Positions 51,313 through 62,312 of a stretch of DNA of 64,000 bases are shown here, piece by piece. The notes beneath the pieces are model-generated. The model was not told the DNA's origin. It did no database searches and saw nothing but the letters and a program-made list of their open reading frames with translations. The stretch spans positions 188,271-252,270 of the forward strand of contig NW_005178984.1 in the NCBI RefSeq assembly GCF_000350225.1. The letters are read 5' to 3'. Every line of letters starts with the position of its first letter. Position 1 is the stretch's first letter. Origin of the DNA: Chondrus crispus (taxonomy: Eukaryota; Rhodophyta; Florideophyceae; Gigartinales; Gigartinaceae). The translations under genes were made by a program, and so were the position numbers.

Positions 51313-51758
51313 CAACCAGATCGAGATTATCAAGCGACCCATCAAGCGATTGCTCTTCGCGCGTTTGCCCGCCTTTTTTTGCTCGTGGAGACGACGACGA
51401 CGCCGCTGCAGCACTTTCATATCTGTCTGTCTCACTCAGTTTTCAGTCAATTTTTTACGCTGTCTTGCAGAACCGAGTTCTGAAAAGGACGAGGGAGGCG
51501 AAGGCGCACACGTTGTGGGAAATTCCCATGTCCAGTAGGACGAAAACAGCGGAGCAGAATGCGTAGCAAGTCATTTGAGAAACTGTTCTACACTACTGTA
51601 CGAAACTGAGGACAACATATGTGTTGCGTGTCATGAACGGCATTGTATTGTACACGATGCCAATCACAGGCTTGCGGTATTTCGGGTACTGTTCCCGGAT
51701 GTCTATATAACAAGCGAAGCCAAAGCCCTAGTAGACCTAAAACCTTACGACGATTACT
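51313..51758. other. Intergenic stretch, no gene seen
   Basis: 446 bp between the Mre11 copy and the stop of the minus-strand recombinase-like gene. Contains a ctactgta heptamer at 51591. Only short open frames occur. Confidence 0.4.
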
Positions 51759-53729
51759 TTATTTCCAGCTCACCATCCAACCTACCTCGTTGTCCGCGCT
51801 GGCGAGCTGCACACACCGTTCGTGTGCAGTTTTTTTTTGGGGAATGCTACGCAAAAAAACCGGAGATGTCATGGTCATCTCCCTTTTCGCGTGATCCTCC
51901 ACGTCGGCAGCACCAGTGGCTACGGCAAGTGCGCGGACTAGACTCCTTGCCGTGTCCACATAATCGGTATGGTCAATACCGACGTAAGTCGATCGCAACT
52001 GTTCGGCGCTGGTGTTCATTTGCTGCGCCATAATGTCGAGGAAAGCAGCTTCGGTGAGGGTTGGAAAGATTTTCTTTTCGCGAAACGACTTCATCATCAT
52101 GGTGCCATAGCTACTTCGCAGGGTCATAACAGTGCAATCCACCAACGTAGGCTCAGAGACACTCAAAAACCGCTTGAATGTCTTGGTAATTTGGGGAGAA
52201 CGCAACTCGACACCACTCTCCGAATGGACAATGAGGGTTTTGTTCGACATGTCGCTCTCGTCAAGGCGTGCGGCCTTCAAAATTTGAGGACGGACAACAG
52301 CACAGTGAAACTTAATATACGGCAATATGTACCCAGGAAAAAGAACACAGGGCATCGCCAGGCTGCGGCGAGTCTTCTCCCGCACAGTGCGCAATTCCAG
52401 AAACCCTTTAACTCTCGCCATCTCCGACATGTCAACCAGGTCGCTGTCTGAGGGAACCTGCAGTTGGGTATATACTTGCGGACGCTGTCCACCGCCGGTC
52501 AGGACCAAAACGTTGATAATGTTAATGCACCATTTGTTTTTGAGGCGGCCATCTGCAAACATTGTCTCTGTGGCGGAATCCTCACCTACATCCGCCCGGA
52601 AATCGTCGAATGACGTCATGATATCGTCCAGGGACTTTCGAATTCTTTGCTTACATCTCCGAAAGTCGTCGGGCAAAAATAAAGCGGCGCGCTCTACTCT
52701 GTCATCAATCACTTGGCGATCTGTCGTCCTTTGGCGTCCCAATGCCTTTTGCACGTTGTATATCGCGCGGAGATGTATCCGCGAACGTTCAGCATCAGCT
52801 CCCAAGATTGCGTCCCTCCCCTCAAAGTAAATTTTTGCGTGCTCCGCCACTTTCTTCAGGCAGAAAACTTTCGTCATGACAGTTGTACATACAGTACGAA
52901 TGCGGTAGTGCGAAACTAGTAGTTCTACTGTGCTCCGGTCGCAAATAGTCGTGAAGAGCACGCCGGACTCCCACATCGATTCAACCTCAACCTTTTGACA
53001 CATGACGGCCAAGCGCAGCAACTGCCCTGCCGCCATGCACACTTGCTTCCAGGAACCATTCTTACCGCCTCCTGCAATTTTTGGCTCATACTCCAAATGG
53101 AATATTTCAGCGAGGTCGTCATTATTTTTTTCAGAGACTGGCACTGATTTGTAGGCGGGACGGCCTTGTCCAACTACTGTCTGTGTCTGGAGGGTGGCTT
53201 CCTGCGATGAGAAGAAATTCGGATCACACCGTACCAGGCTGTGGAGAGTGCAAGCCCAGGCATCTTCAGTTGACAAATCTAAAGCTCCAATTGTTCCTGA
53301 CATGGGGGCGCCCTTTCTACGGCGATTGCGGCCTCCACTGACACCGACGGGTCGCATTTGAGGACGCACGCGCGAGACTCTTGCGGCCAAGACATCTGAA
53401 TGTTGCTTCTGAACCGCCTCTATGTCAATTCGTGCCGTTTTGAACCGGGGGGGGCCTTTCTGCGTGTTGTCATCGTCATTTTCGGAACACACGGGGCTGT
53501 CGTCCGCAAATAAGGGAGGGGGGAATGGTGGCTGCACTGTGACGCAGGGCTTCTGGCTGGAGAGGTGTGACTGGAGAACACAGGTCCGGTTGACAGGAGC
53601 TCTGTGCGTGGGGTGTAACGTCCTCTGCCGTGCGTTCCACACGGTTTTTGTTTGTGGCTTTTTTTGCCTTTTTGTTTTTTTTGCGAAGCTTTTTCCCTTC
53701 GGATGTGAGCTGGGCACTTTCCGATCCAT
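51759..53729 (-). CDS. Tyrosine-recombinase-like protein (second family)
   Basis: 656 residues. The first 170 are basic and disordered (Lys/Arg-rich start, then Pro/Ser-rich). A helical core region follows (residues about 200-380). The C-terminal 260 residues read like a tyrosine recombinase catalytic domain: Arg416 in LTGGGQRPQVYTQLQ, then Arg538 in MTLRSSYGTMMMKSF (the residue three before is Met, not His), and DIMAQQMNTSAEQLRSTYVG with Tyr582 as candidate nucleophile and Asn at the usual His/Trp place. The set is incomplete, so activity is doubtful or the family is divergent. An alternative basic N-terminus in another frame starts at ATG 53754 (MGRKREAANGSES), so a frameshift near 53.5 kb is possible. 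Crypton-type or 'captain'-type recombinases are candidates; not confirmed. Confidence 0.5.
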   Translation of the reverse strand: MDRKVPSSHPKGKSFAKKTKRQKKPQTKTVWNARQRTLHPTHRAPVNRTCVLQSHLSSQKPCVTVQPPFPPPLFADDSPVCSENDDDNTQKGPPRFKTARIDIEAVQKQHSDVLAARVSRVRPQMRPVGVSGGRNRRRKGAPMSGTIGALDLSTEDAWACTLHSLVRCDPNFFSSQEATLQTQTVVGQGRPAYKSVPVSEKNNDDLAEIFHLEYEPKIAGGGKNGSWKQVCMAAGQLLRLAVMCQKVEVESMWESGVLFTTICDRSTVELLVSHYRIRTVCTTVMTKVFCLKKVAEHAKIYFEGRDAILGADAERSRIHLRAIYNVQKALGRQRTTDRQVIDDRVERAALFLPDDFRRCKQRIRKSLDDIMTSFDDFRADVGEDSATETMFADGRLKNKWCINIINVLVLTGGGQRPQVYTQLQVPSDSDLVDMSEMARVKGFLELRTVREKTRRSLAMPCVLFPGYILPYIKFHCAVVRPQILKAARLDESDMSNKTLIVHSESGVELRSPQITKTFKRFLSVSEPTLVDCTVMTLRSSYGTMMMKSFREKKIFPTLTEAAFLDIMAQQMNTSAEQLRSTYVGIDHTDYVDTARSLVRALAVATGAADVEDHAKREMTMTSPVFLRSIPQKKTAHERCVQLASADNEVGWMVSWK

Positions 53730-53754
53730 TCGCAGCCTCTCTTTTGCGACCCAT

Positions 53755-55083
53755 GTTCAAGTAATGTGCGGGATGATGGGAGAAAAGTTGGTGTGGAGAC
53801 GGGCCGGAAAGTGGATCAGGGGGTGTGAGGGGGGGTGGTGGTGGTGGAACGGCGTTAAAGTACAAAGGATAAGGAGCTGCAAGTGGTAGGGCATATAGAG
53901 TACAGCGGGATTAATGCAGTGAAAGGCCGCAGAGCTGGTCGGGGTGGCCAGGGAAAAGGGCGGGCATTTTTGAAAGCAGTGGGATTGTGCACCCACAGCA
54001 GTCTCAGAAGTCACCCAGCCACCGTCATGCTACAGATACACTACTTGTAGTGAGAAAATAAAGCAGCACGCGACTTGTTGCCGCGATGGAGCCAGCAGAT
54101 GCCACGCTTGTAAACTTTGATCGCTCATCGTCGTGGCCGCACGAGCTGGCCACCGTAACATTAGTACGTGATCCGTATGATCTGTCTTTACCCGACGGTA
54201 CACTACTCCCATTCCCAGCCGTGTAGCGCCACCAGATCATCAGAAACCGTATTCCATTAACCGTTACACACAGAGAAAATGCGATACTGTGTGGCGATGG
54301 GTGAACAAATTTCACCCATCGCTTATGATCAAGCATCGCTTGAGTACTGTAAAGGGGACAACGACAAAACATTATTATGAAAAAGGTACTCTTTCGCGGA
54401 GTGGGGGTTGTTTTCCGTCAAATCGGATGGGTTGAGGTCGGATGAGGTCGAGCAGACAGGAAATGACTGGCGAGTAGCGCGATTGAGGATAGAGCTGGCG
54501 CCGCGAAAGGAGTGCGAGCAGCTACAGGGTACGTGTATTTACTCGCGGTCTAACGAGAACAAATGTCACCCATCGTTTATGATCAAGCAACTTGCTGGAT
54601 CATAAACGACGAGTGAATGATTGAACGCTTGACTAAAGGGGACAACGGCGAAACAATATCATAGAGAAGGCACTCCTTCGCAGAGGGGGGGAGGGGGCTT
54701 TACCCGTATGCAAAGAGCGCACTCTCAGACAACGTAGAGGGATGTCAGCGCAAGGGACGTTCTTTGGCGTTCGCACTGGCGTTTACGACTGTGAATGGGC
54801 ACTGCAATGAAAAGAGCGTGAAGAAAAGGAGTGGAAACCCTGCACGACCTGCATTGTCATAAGACTACACTTGAATTAAAAAACCTTACACCGAATGCTG
54901 TATGAACGAAAATAGTCACTTACTGTAAACGCACAGTGTATCACCCCTCCATCTCCGTCTCCTGCATCATTGGGACGCCACGTCTTCACCCAACGCGCCG
55001 CCACTCCAGCATTCCCATGGGTTGAATCCCTATCGGCGCGATTGCCGATCCTCCCCGCACCAAAAAAACCCTCCATCCCTGAC
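53755..55083. other. Intergenic stretch with a tandem duplication and hairpin
   Basis: No gene seen. The block starting caccyatcgyttatgatcaagca (54313) with aaaggggacaacgrcraaaca and ggyactcyttcgcrgag recurs from about 54568 to 54690, a roughly 255-bp imperfect duplication. The second copy has a perfect 11-bp-stem hairpin (54574-54584 with 54598-54608). A frame open from 54970 joins the next gene but contains no ATG before 55084. Confidence 0.5.
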
Positions 55084-57187
55084 ATGGAAGCTGCACCAAA
55101 AAACCCCTCTATCCCTGACATGGAAGCTGCTGTCTCCCACCGACGTGCGAGTCGCGGCAGGCTTCCCACAACCCCGTGCGGCGCCATCGCCGGCTCCACC
55201 TCCTCCGCTCGCAACGCAGAAGCCGACTGGAAGGCGTTTCGCCCTCTGCAATCTATATACCTAGACTCCGAGCTCGCCGTTATACGTCTCGCTGTCGCCG
55301 GCCACCCGATCTCCGACTACTTTCAGCGCTGCAAAACGGCGCGTCAGGCCCCATCTCGTGACCTCGCCTACGAGATCGAGCAGATGTTCCCCCTCGCCGC
55401 TGCGAGGCACGTCACTCGTCTACGCCAGGTGCTCAACAAACGCTCTGTGCCTCATGAGCATACTGCTTGGGTAAAGAAAGCTATCATTACCATGCTGAAA
55501 GCACCCATAGCCGCGTTTCTCGAAATTGCGGATATGCTCGCGGAAAACGCGATGCAGAGTGTTGGCAAGCGCAATCATCATCAAAGGATACGTGCCGCCC
55601 TGAATCGTATGCTCATGTATCTGTCAGACTGCTGGCGGTATACGATGGATCATGACACCGCAAAAAATGCCGCCCAGATGCTCCAGGTTTTGAGCCCAAG
55701 TGATCCTGAGGCTCATTTCAGATTAGCTATGAATCTTGCCATGTTGTGCAACGGAAATCAAGCTATTCGCCCTTTCTTTCATTACTGTGTCTTTCTTGCT
55801 AACAGAAAAGTATGCGTCATGCATAAAGAAGCTACTGTGGTGAACAAGTTTGTGCAGGGGCTCTCGTGTCATTACTTGGTTGAAACTCCCGACCGACGCC
55901 GCCCTGTGCTAGAGCTAGAAAAGCAACGCTTCTTTGCTCTCCTCATCAAAACCTTGTGGACTCTTCTCGGAAACGATTTAAAAATGGGGACAGACTCTGT
56001 GCGACGAATGCTCCTTTGGGAATCCGCTGAATCCTTCATGCAGCAGAAGCGGAGTGTATCCGCCGAGAAAATGAGGAACGTCGTCGGTGCTATTATGTTT
56101 GTGCACCACAGATGCAGCGCAAAGGGCAGTGCCGGAGAAAAACTGCTTCCGCAATGGGATCTCGCAGACTTTCTTGTCGGCCGCTTCCTTCACATCGCAT
56201 GCGTGAAATACTCACAGACACTGCATGCGGTGTACACTGCGATGCAGAAGCGCAAGAAGAATCGTCGAAGAACTATGCAAAAAACGGCGCCTAGGAAACT
56301 CAAATATTGCGGACCGTGACAAGGATGTGGCCCTGGGGTATGAAATGTTCACAGAACACGTGAACATTGATGCAACTGCACCCTCCCTCGGAGCCATCAG
56401 CGTTTTAGTGCAGTACTGGTCTAACTCGCGTGCTGCTCCCTCTCCTGCATTAAAAATGAAGCCTCCAGATCGAACGCTTAAGGCCCTGCAAGATGTGAGC
56501 GTGGCATTTGAGAATATCGAAAAGCTGACGTGCACCGGCCCTCTCGCCAACCACATTGAGAATAAAATCCGCGGTGGGCATGGGGGACGCATCCCTGCTA
56601 TGCCCGAAGACTTGACGTTCTGCCATTTTCTACCGTGTCAGGATCAGGGCATGTTCCACCAAACAGCGTGTCATGAGGTACCTCTGGCATCCATTCTTGA
56701 AAAGACGGAAGAAGGGATCATCATGCCAGCTGTCAAGTCGATGTGTGATCAATCGAATGAATCACTCGTAGCCATGACTGCGCAGCTGCATTTAGAGGAA
56801 TTTAGTCTTCTTGCAGCGAAGGAAGTCATGAGTCCAGACAGTGCTGTACGGCTCGACCGTCCTGCCGCATGCCACTTGGTGTGTATGACGATCCGAAAAT
56901 GTCGGATTCAGATGCTCGTCAAGGACTTGAAGAAGAAGAAGAAGAAGGAGGCAGGGGGCGGGCATATTCGGAGACTATCAGAGGAATCGAGTTGTGAGCA
57001 GGCCGAAGAGGAAGCCGGCGGCACTGCCCAAGAAGGCGAACCGCATCCATCACTGGGACCGCCGAGAGCATCCATTGCTGAGCTAGAAGATGACATTCAC
57101 GAAACGATTACCCCGGGCGGACTCGGTGCGCAGGTGAGGAAAAGGCAGCGCGTTTCGGGTACTTCCACGGCATCTCTCGTGCCGTGA
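55084..57187 (+). pseudogene. EST1/SMG5-7-like TPR protein, one frameshift
   Basis: Frame 1 runs from the first ATG (55084) to 56319 and frame 2 (start listed at 56225) ends at 57187; the crossover is near 56.29 kb. Frame 1 has a 36-bp tandem repeat at its start (PSIPDMEAAP twice) and then a helical repeat region. In it, NRMLMYLSDCWRY matches the 'LGDLxRY' helix of the 14-3-3-like domain of SMG7/EST1, and DPEAHFRLAMNLAMLCNGNQAIRPFFHY fits the following 'P..G..yNqLA' helices. Frame 2 has MPEDLTFCHFLPC, the counterpart of the family's 'LPEDxxLRGFxPL', and a Lys-rich then Glu-rich tail. EST1 proteins act with telomerase; SMG5-7 act in nonsense-mediated decay. Assignment is by motif reading. Confidence 0.55.
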
Positions 57188-57894
57188 CCTATGCCCGTTT
57201 CCCTAACAAATCGGAGCAGTGCGCAGCATTTCTTGGGAGACGCTACAGTACTTTAAATTAAAATTGGAAGCTACAGCTCGCATTTAGAAATAAATACTGT
57301 AGTGTCCATTAGGTCCAGCTGTGCACTGCGGTCAACTGGAATTAGGAAAGAGACAACAAATGCAACACATGCTGGGTCGCGATCCGTAACTGATGAAATA
57401 CTACGACTACACATTGCATCGCTTTGGCGGAGGTAAAGAAGCTTTTCAAATCGTAAATGCGACTACAGTACCACACGAAAGCCAACAAGTTTTATGCGGA
57501 GAAAAATACACACCCTACTCTCGAGATTCCAGTCCGTCTGTCCGTCTAGGGGACCACAAATGGTGAATCATTCGTTCCAAACTCTGACCGAGGACACAGA
57601 GATAGAGAGAATCAAGCCCCAGTCTCGGACGGTCTCTCATAACACCCGACTTCCTATTATTCACCGCAGAAACATCGCAAACCTTCACGTTGTCTACACC
57701 TCCTGGATAATATTCCGAGGTCGTACTACATCCCCATGAACTCCATCTCCTCATTGGTAAGGCCAGGTCCCATCCCGACAACCTTTTCCCTCTACCATAT
57801 CACCTTCGCCAATTTCACGGTCCTGCCTTCCTGCGCGTCGCTAATATTCGTGTAGTCGAGCTACTACGGAGAGATTGCTATTGAACGTTTCTCT
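57188..57894. other. Intergenic stretch, no gene seen
   Basis: About 700 bp. Contains three TACAGTA/TACTGTA heptamers (57246, 57296, 57465) and nothing else recognised. Confidence 0.4.
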
Positions 57895-58287
57895 TTGAAA
57901 CGCACCAAAAAAGACGAATCGGGTTCAGAGAATCGAACCCAAAAGAACCATGAAGAGGTTGGCAGTCTCGCAAAATGGTTTCTTATCATTGGTGGCATCG
58001 CTTTTGTCACGTCCCTCTTTCAGGTCAGGTTGCAACTCATGGTAGCACATCGCGTTTGTGCGAGACTGAGAAGGAAGTTTTTTGAAAGTCTAATGTCTCA
58101 AGATTACACCTGGGTAGATCAGAACGATGGTGGAGAGCTTACCGCACGAGTAGCGGGTGATGTCAATTTGATCCAGGCGGGAATTGGAGATAAAGTTACC
58201 AGTGCAATTCAATTTACGTCCATGTTTGTCCTTGGCGTCATCTTTGCCTTTGTGTATGGCCCCCTGCTCACACTCGTCATACTCTAA
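57895..58287 (+). pseudogene. ABC transporter (ABCB/MDR type) transmembrane-domain fragment
   Basis: 130 codons matching only the first membrane domain of a B-type ABC exporter: a hydrophobic helix (FLIIGGIAFVTSLFQV), the RVCARLRRKFFESLMSQDYTWVD segment, GELTARVAGDVNLIQAGIGDK and a second hydrophobic pair ending LVIL. No nucleotide-binding domain follows and the frame ends at 58287; the full protein is about 600 (half) or 1250 residues. A truncated copy. The plus-strand start is a non-ATG codon, and the frame may once have run further upstream. Confidence 0.75.
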
Positions 58288-60210
58288 AAGGCTGAGAGTT
58301 ATTTGAGGGACCCTGTGATGAGGTCTGACGATCATTGAAGTCACGACAAGGCAGCCAAGTAGGGTTGCGCCAGGACTCATACGTCGCAAAGTATTTCCTT
58401 GACGAGTCCTTGTTCAAATGGATCCCACCCTCCGTACCCTGTCCGTCATGGTCAGAGGACTGCACCGAGCATGTGACGTGCGCCGAAACGCGACGTGATG
58501 CTCTACGAAAGCGGTTCGAATTATTGAATGTGCTCTTGCGTAATTAAAACAACACTGGACGCTTACGCTGTGCTACTACAATTGTATGAGTGGAAACGAA
58601 TGCATGATCAGATCCCCTTGAAGTCGAACGATTGAGCGTCTTCGACTCAGAAATCAGGCCGATGCCAGCGTGTCGGCTGCGATCACAACATCGTTGGACA
58701 CACCCAAGCATGAAGATATTTTGAAGAAGACGTACAGTACACACGCATTGTTTGCTATGTTTTCATATTATAATTTAGCTCAAAACATGATCACTGTGTA
58801 GAGAGGATTATTACGTCATGCTCAGCACACTGCGGAGCATGACGTCATGGTCACGTTTTGTAACGCTAATTGAGGCACAGTACAGTGTATCAACCCTCGT
58901 GTTTCACGACAAATTTAAACTAAAAACATTGATTCGTTTTGTATCAGCTAAGGGCACGACAAGCAAAGTGCCAATGGCGGTACGGCTGCAAGATGATCAT
59001 GCTCCTGGGGCTTTTTTTCTTCATATTGTATTTTTAATTCAAATCCTCAACACTGTAGAAACTGGCGGGGTAGAAACTTGAATATTACGGAATACTCTGC
59101 AGATCATTGCGTCATGGTTTGTAAAGAAATTATTTGAAATAAAAACATTAATAATAGCAATAATATGTAATTATAATGTATCGATAATGTATACATGAAA
59201 AAATGTCTCAAATAATATACGAACAATGACTCCAGGGACTCGAATACTCGACGAATTTCCAGTGACACAAAATTCACATGCAGGAAAGCATTCCGCTCTG
59301 CCAAACATACATAACTGCAGCTCCACATAGAAAGCTGAACAAATGTCGGTCCGCTGCATCTTAATGAGAATAACATTTAACTAAATTACCAATGGTGCCG
59401 TTGAGCTACAAAATGTCATGATATCACGAGAGGTGCGCAAATTTAAATTCTATTTTTAAAGCCTGCAAGGTTTTTCGTACGAAGTACGCCACGTACATGT
59501 ACGAGTGCATGAAAAAGACAGCCAGCACCATACCTCCATCACGACATTCTCATCAATACTTGGACTGGTTGTGGTTATAGATAGGAATCTAGTAAACATT
59601 AAATATGCAAAACATCCTTGCCCCGAGAAATGGACCTCTTAAGGTCCATTTCCTCGCACTGCTGTCGTCTTCTGACGCCTCTCTCTGTCATCGTTGCTCT
59701 TCCATTTCGATATGTCTCTGAATAAGATTTTTAGACATCACGCGGTTTGCATCCTTCTTTTACAAGTTCAATCCTGAATAAGTCATAGCACTTCTGCATC
59801 ACTTTGACAATGCTAGTACGGACCATGAATAGCTTCTTTCTTAGAGTATCCAAGTTGCGGTTTTGCTCGCATAACGTACACTACGTGTCATGCCCTCTCA
59901 TTTGCCAATATTAATAAAGTTTAAGAAAACACGTCAACTGAGCACCTTCTCTCTATCCCCTGTATGACTGAGTGTCGGATTACAACGTTAACAAATGATT
60001 TGTGGCTACCAAAAACCCATTTATCCGCATTGATTGGTATGCAAAGTTCTGGAACTAACAAGTACCCAAATCATTTCCTACTTCTTCCATCGCATTCGGC
60101 AGGAAATCTCTTGTCCACAAATTCGAGGTATCTGTGAGAAGCGAAGGCAAAATAACAGTGTACGTTAAACGACTACAGCACACAGCACCACACTACTTCA
60201 TCCCAAGCCC
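58288..60210. other. AT-rich intergenic stretch, no gene seen
   Basis: Only short frames. A small inverted duplication occurs (agcacactgcggagcatgacgtcatg near 58830 with catgacgtaa... context). Nothing else is supported. Confidence 0.4.
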
Positions 60211-62312
60211 CTATGTTTAGTTCTGGGGTCAGTTCCCGCGGGACGATACGTTTTTGGCACATGTCAGGATCGATTAATTAATTAACGCAATTTCAAACAA
60301 ATGGGAAGAAGACGTGTATACTATAGATTAGGGCATTAGGTGCTTAGGGGTGGCTAGGAGGGTTAGGAGGGTTAGGGGATTAGGGGATTTAGGGGATATT
60401 TGCTACGTTTAGTTCTGGCGTCAGTTCCCGCGGGACGATACGTTTTTGGCACATGTCAGGATCGATACGTAATGACAAAAAACGTATCGTCCAGGCCTGA
60501 TTCGACGTATGTGCGATTTTGGTACTGTCTACGGTATATGGCCCAAAACGTATCGTGCCGGGCGGTTTTAACGGCGACAGTTTTCTGGTGGGACGATACG
60601 TTTTAGGCCGATTTACACGGCGGCACCCCCATACGCGCTGTATTGGCAACATTGCTGTTGGGAATTTCTGACTAAAATCTTGCCGACGGCGGCGCACAGC
60701 CAATAAAATGTCAGTGCGCAAAATTTAGTTTTTGCTGTGTGCGATTAGAGGCGCATGAGCAATATTATTAACTTCATATTTTATCACGTACCATGTCCCT
60801 CGTCTGCCAAGATTGTCAGATGCTCAAAACGTATCGTGCTGGGGGGGCAATTACAGCAGGCAGATTTAGTGGCAGGGCCTTATACTGCACTAACAGTGTC
60901 CTAATGCGCATGTACGAATTACACAATAAGGCATAAGGTAATTAATTTAATTTATTTGAATTACACAATAAGGCGGAGTAATTTATGTCCTGAACATCAA
61001 AGCTTTCTAACTTATTTACTGCGCGAAATTGAAAAGCGCCGTATGCAGGTTTCGATGATCGTTGCCTCAACGACGCATTTTGGACGGGTGTGTCAGAGAT
61101 GCGTTGGGGAGGGATGCGCGCACGATGCGTTCTGGAGAGGTGCGTCTAGGATGCGAGCTGAGGGGGTGCGAGAATGATGCGTTGGAAGGGGTGCCAGAAT
61201 GCTACGTTGGAGAGGGGTGCGCTCGTGATGTGTTCTATAGGGGTGCGCTCATCATTAGTTTTAGAGAGATGCCAGAATGATACGTTCGAGAGGGGTGCTG
61301 CCACGACGCGTTCTAAGGGGGTGCGAGATTGATGCGTTCCGGAGGGGTGCGCCCATGATGCGGTCTGGAGGGGCGCGAGAACAATGCATTTTGGAAGGGT
61401 GCGAGAATGATACGTTCGGGACGGGTGCGCCCACGATGCGTTCTGAAGGGGTGCCAGAATGATACGTTCGAGAGGGGTGCGCCCACGACGCGTTCTAGGG
61501 GGGTGCGAGATTGATGCGTTCGGGAGGGGTGCGCCCATGATGCGGTCTGGAGGGGCGCGAGAACAATGCATTTTGGAAGGGTGCGAGAATGATACGTTCG
61601 GGAGGGGTGCGCCCACGATGCGTTCTGAAGGGGTGTGAGAATGATACATTTTGGAAGGGTGCGAGAATGATACGTTCGGGAGGGGTGCGCCCACGATGCG
61701 TTCTGAAGGGGTGCGAAAATGATACGTTCGAGAGGGGTGCGCCCATGATGCGTTCTGGAGGGGCGCGAGAACGATGCGTTTTGGAAGGGTGCGAGAATGA
61801 TACGTTCGGGAGGGGTGCGCCAACGATGCGTTCTGAAGGGGTGCCAGAATGATACGTTCGAGAGGGGTGCGCCCATGATGCGTTCTGGAGGGGCGCGAGA
61901 ACGATGCGTTTTGGAAGGGTGCGAGAATGATACTTTGGAGAGGGCTACTCGCAAGACGCGTCTTGCAAGGGGCCTGAACGGAGTGTTTGCATGTTTCTTT
62001 TCTGTTTCAGCTACTTCTGTAGTAGATGGCCGTTACGAAAGCACAAGTGTAAATTTTGTGGGGTTGTTTGTGTAGTGGAGAAACAGCAAAACGGCACAAT
62101 TGGTGAGCATAGCAGTTGGATATGGCGCGACGTAGAAGATGTATAAATGAATGATTCAACAAAAACGGCGGGTAGTGATCGCACGGGCACATGGAAATGT
62201 GAGGATCACTGTGACATGTGAATGGTTCCGTTTTCGAGAAGATTGAAGCTTTCTATCGTTGAGAGATTATTGAAAATGTGGTCCTAATACTGCAGTATGT
62301 GGATATCGAAAA
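60211..62312 (-). repeat. Downstream tail of RecQ-recombinase element, copy 2
   Basis: Same parts as copy 1. An outer fragment (60211-60275) repeats the first 65 bp of the tail (tatgtttagttctgg...gggacgatacgttttt), then the 47160-type sequence and a telomere-like tract (60326-60397) follow, and then the full tail begins (about 60407). The 12-mer ACGATACGTTTT occurs at 60243 (fragment), 60435, 60479, 60545, 60593 and 60826. Compared with copy 1 there is a roughly 60-bp AT-rich duplication near 60930-60990 and the minisatellite (61060-61950) is about 320 bp longer. Confidence 0.75.

Noticed and set aside
61146-61954. Long minus-strand frames with repeated HPSRTYHSRT-type units in the minisatellite
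   Set aside because: They come from translation of the 26-28-bp repeat; several frames are open at once, and copy 1 breaks them.
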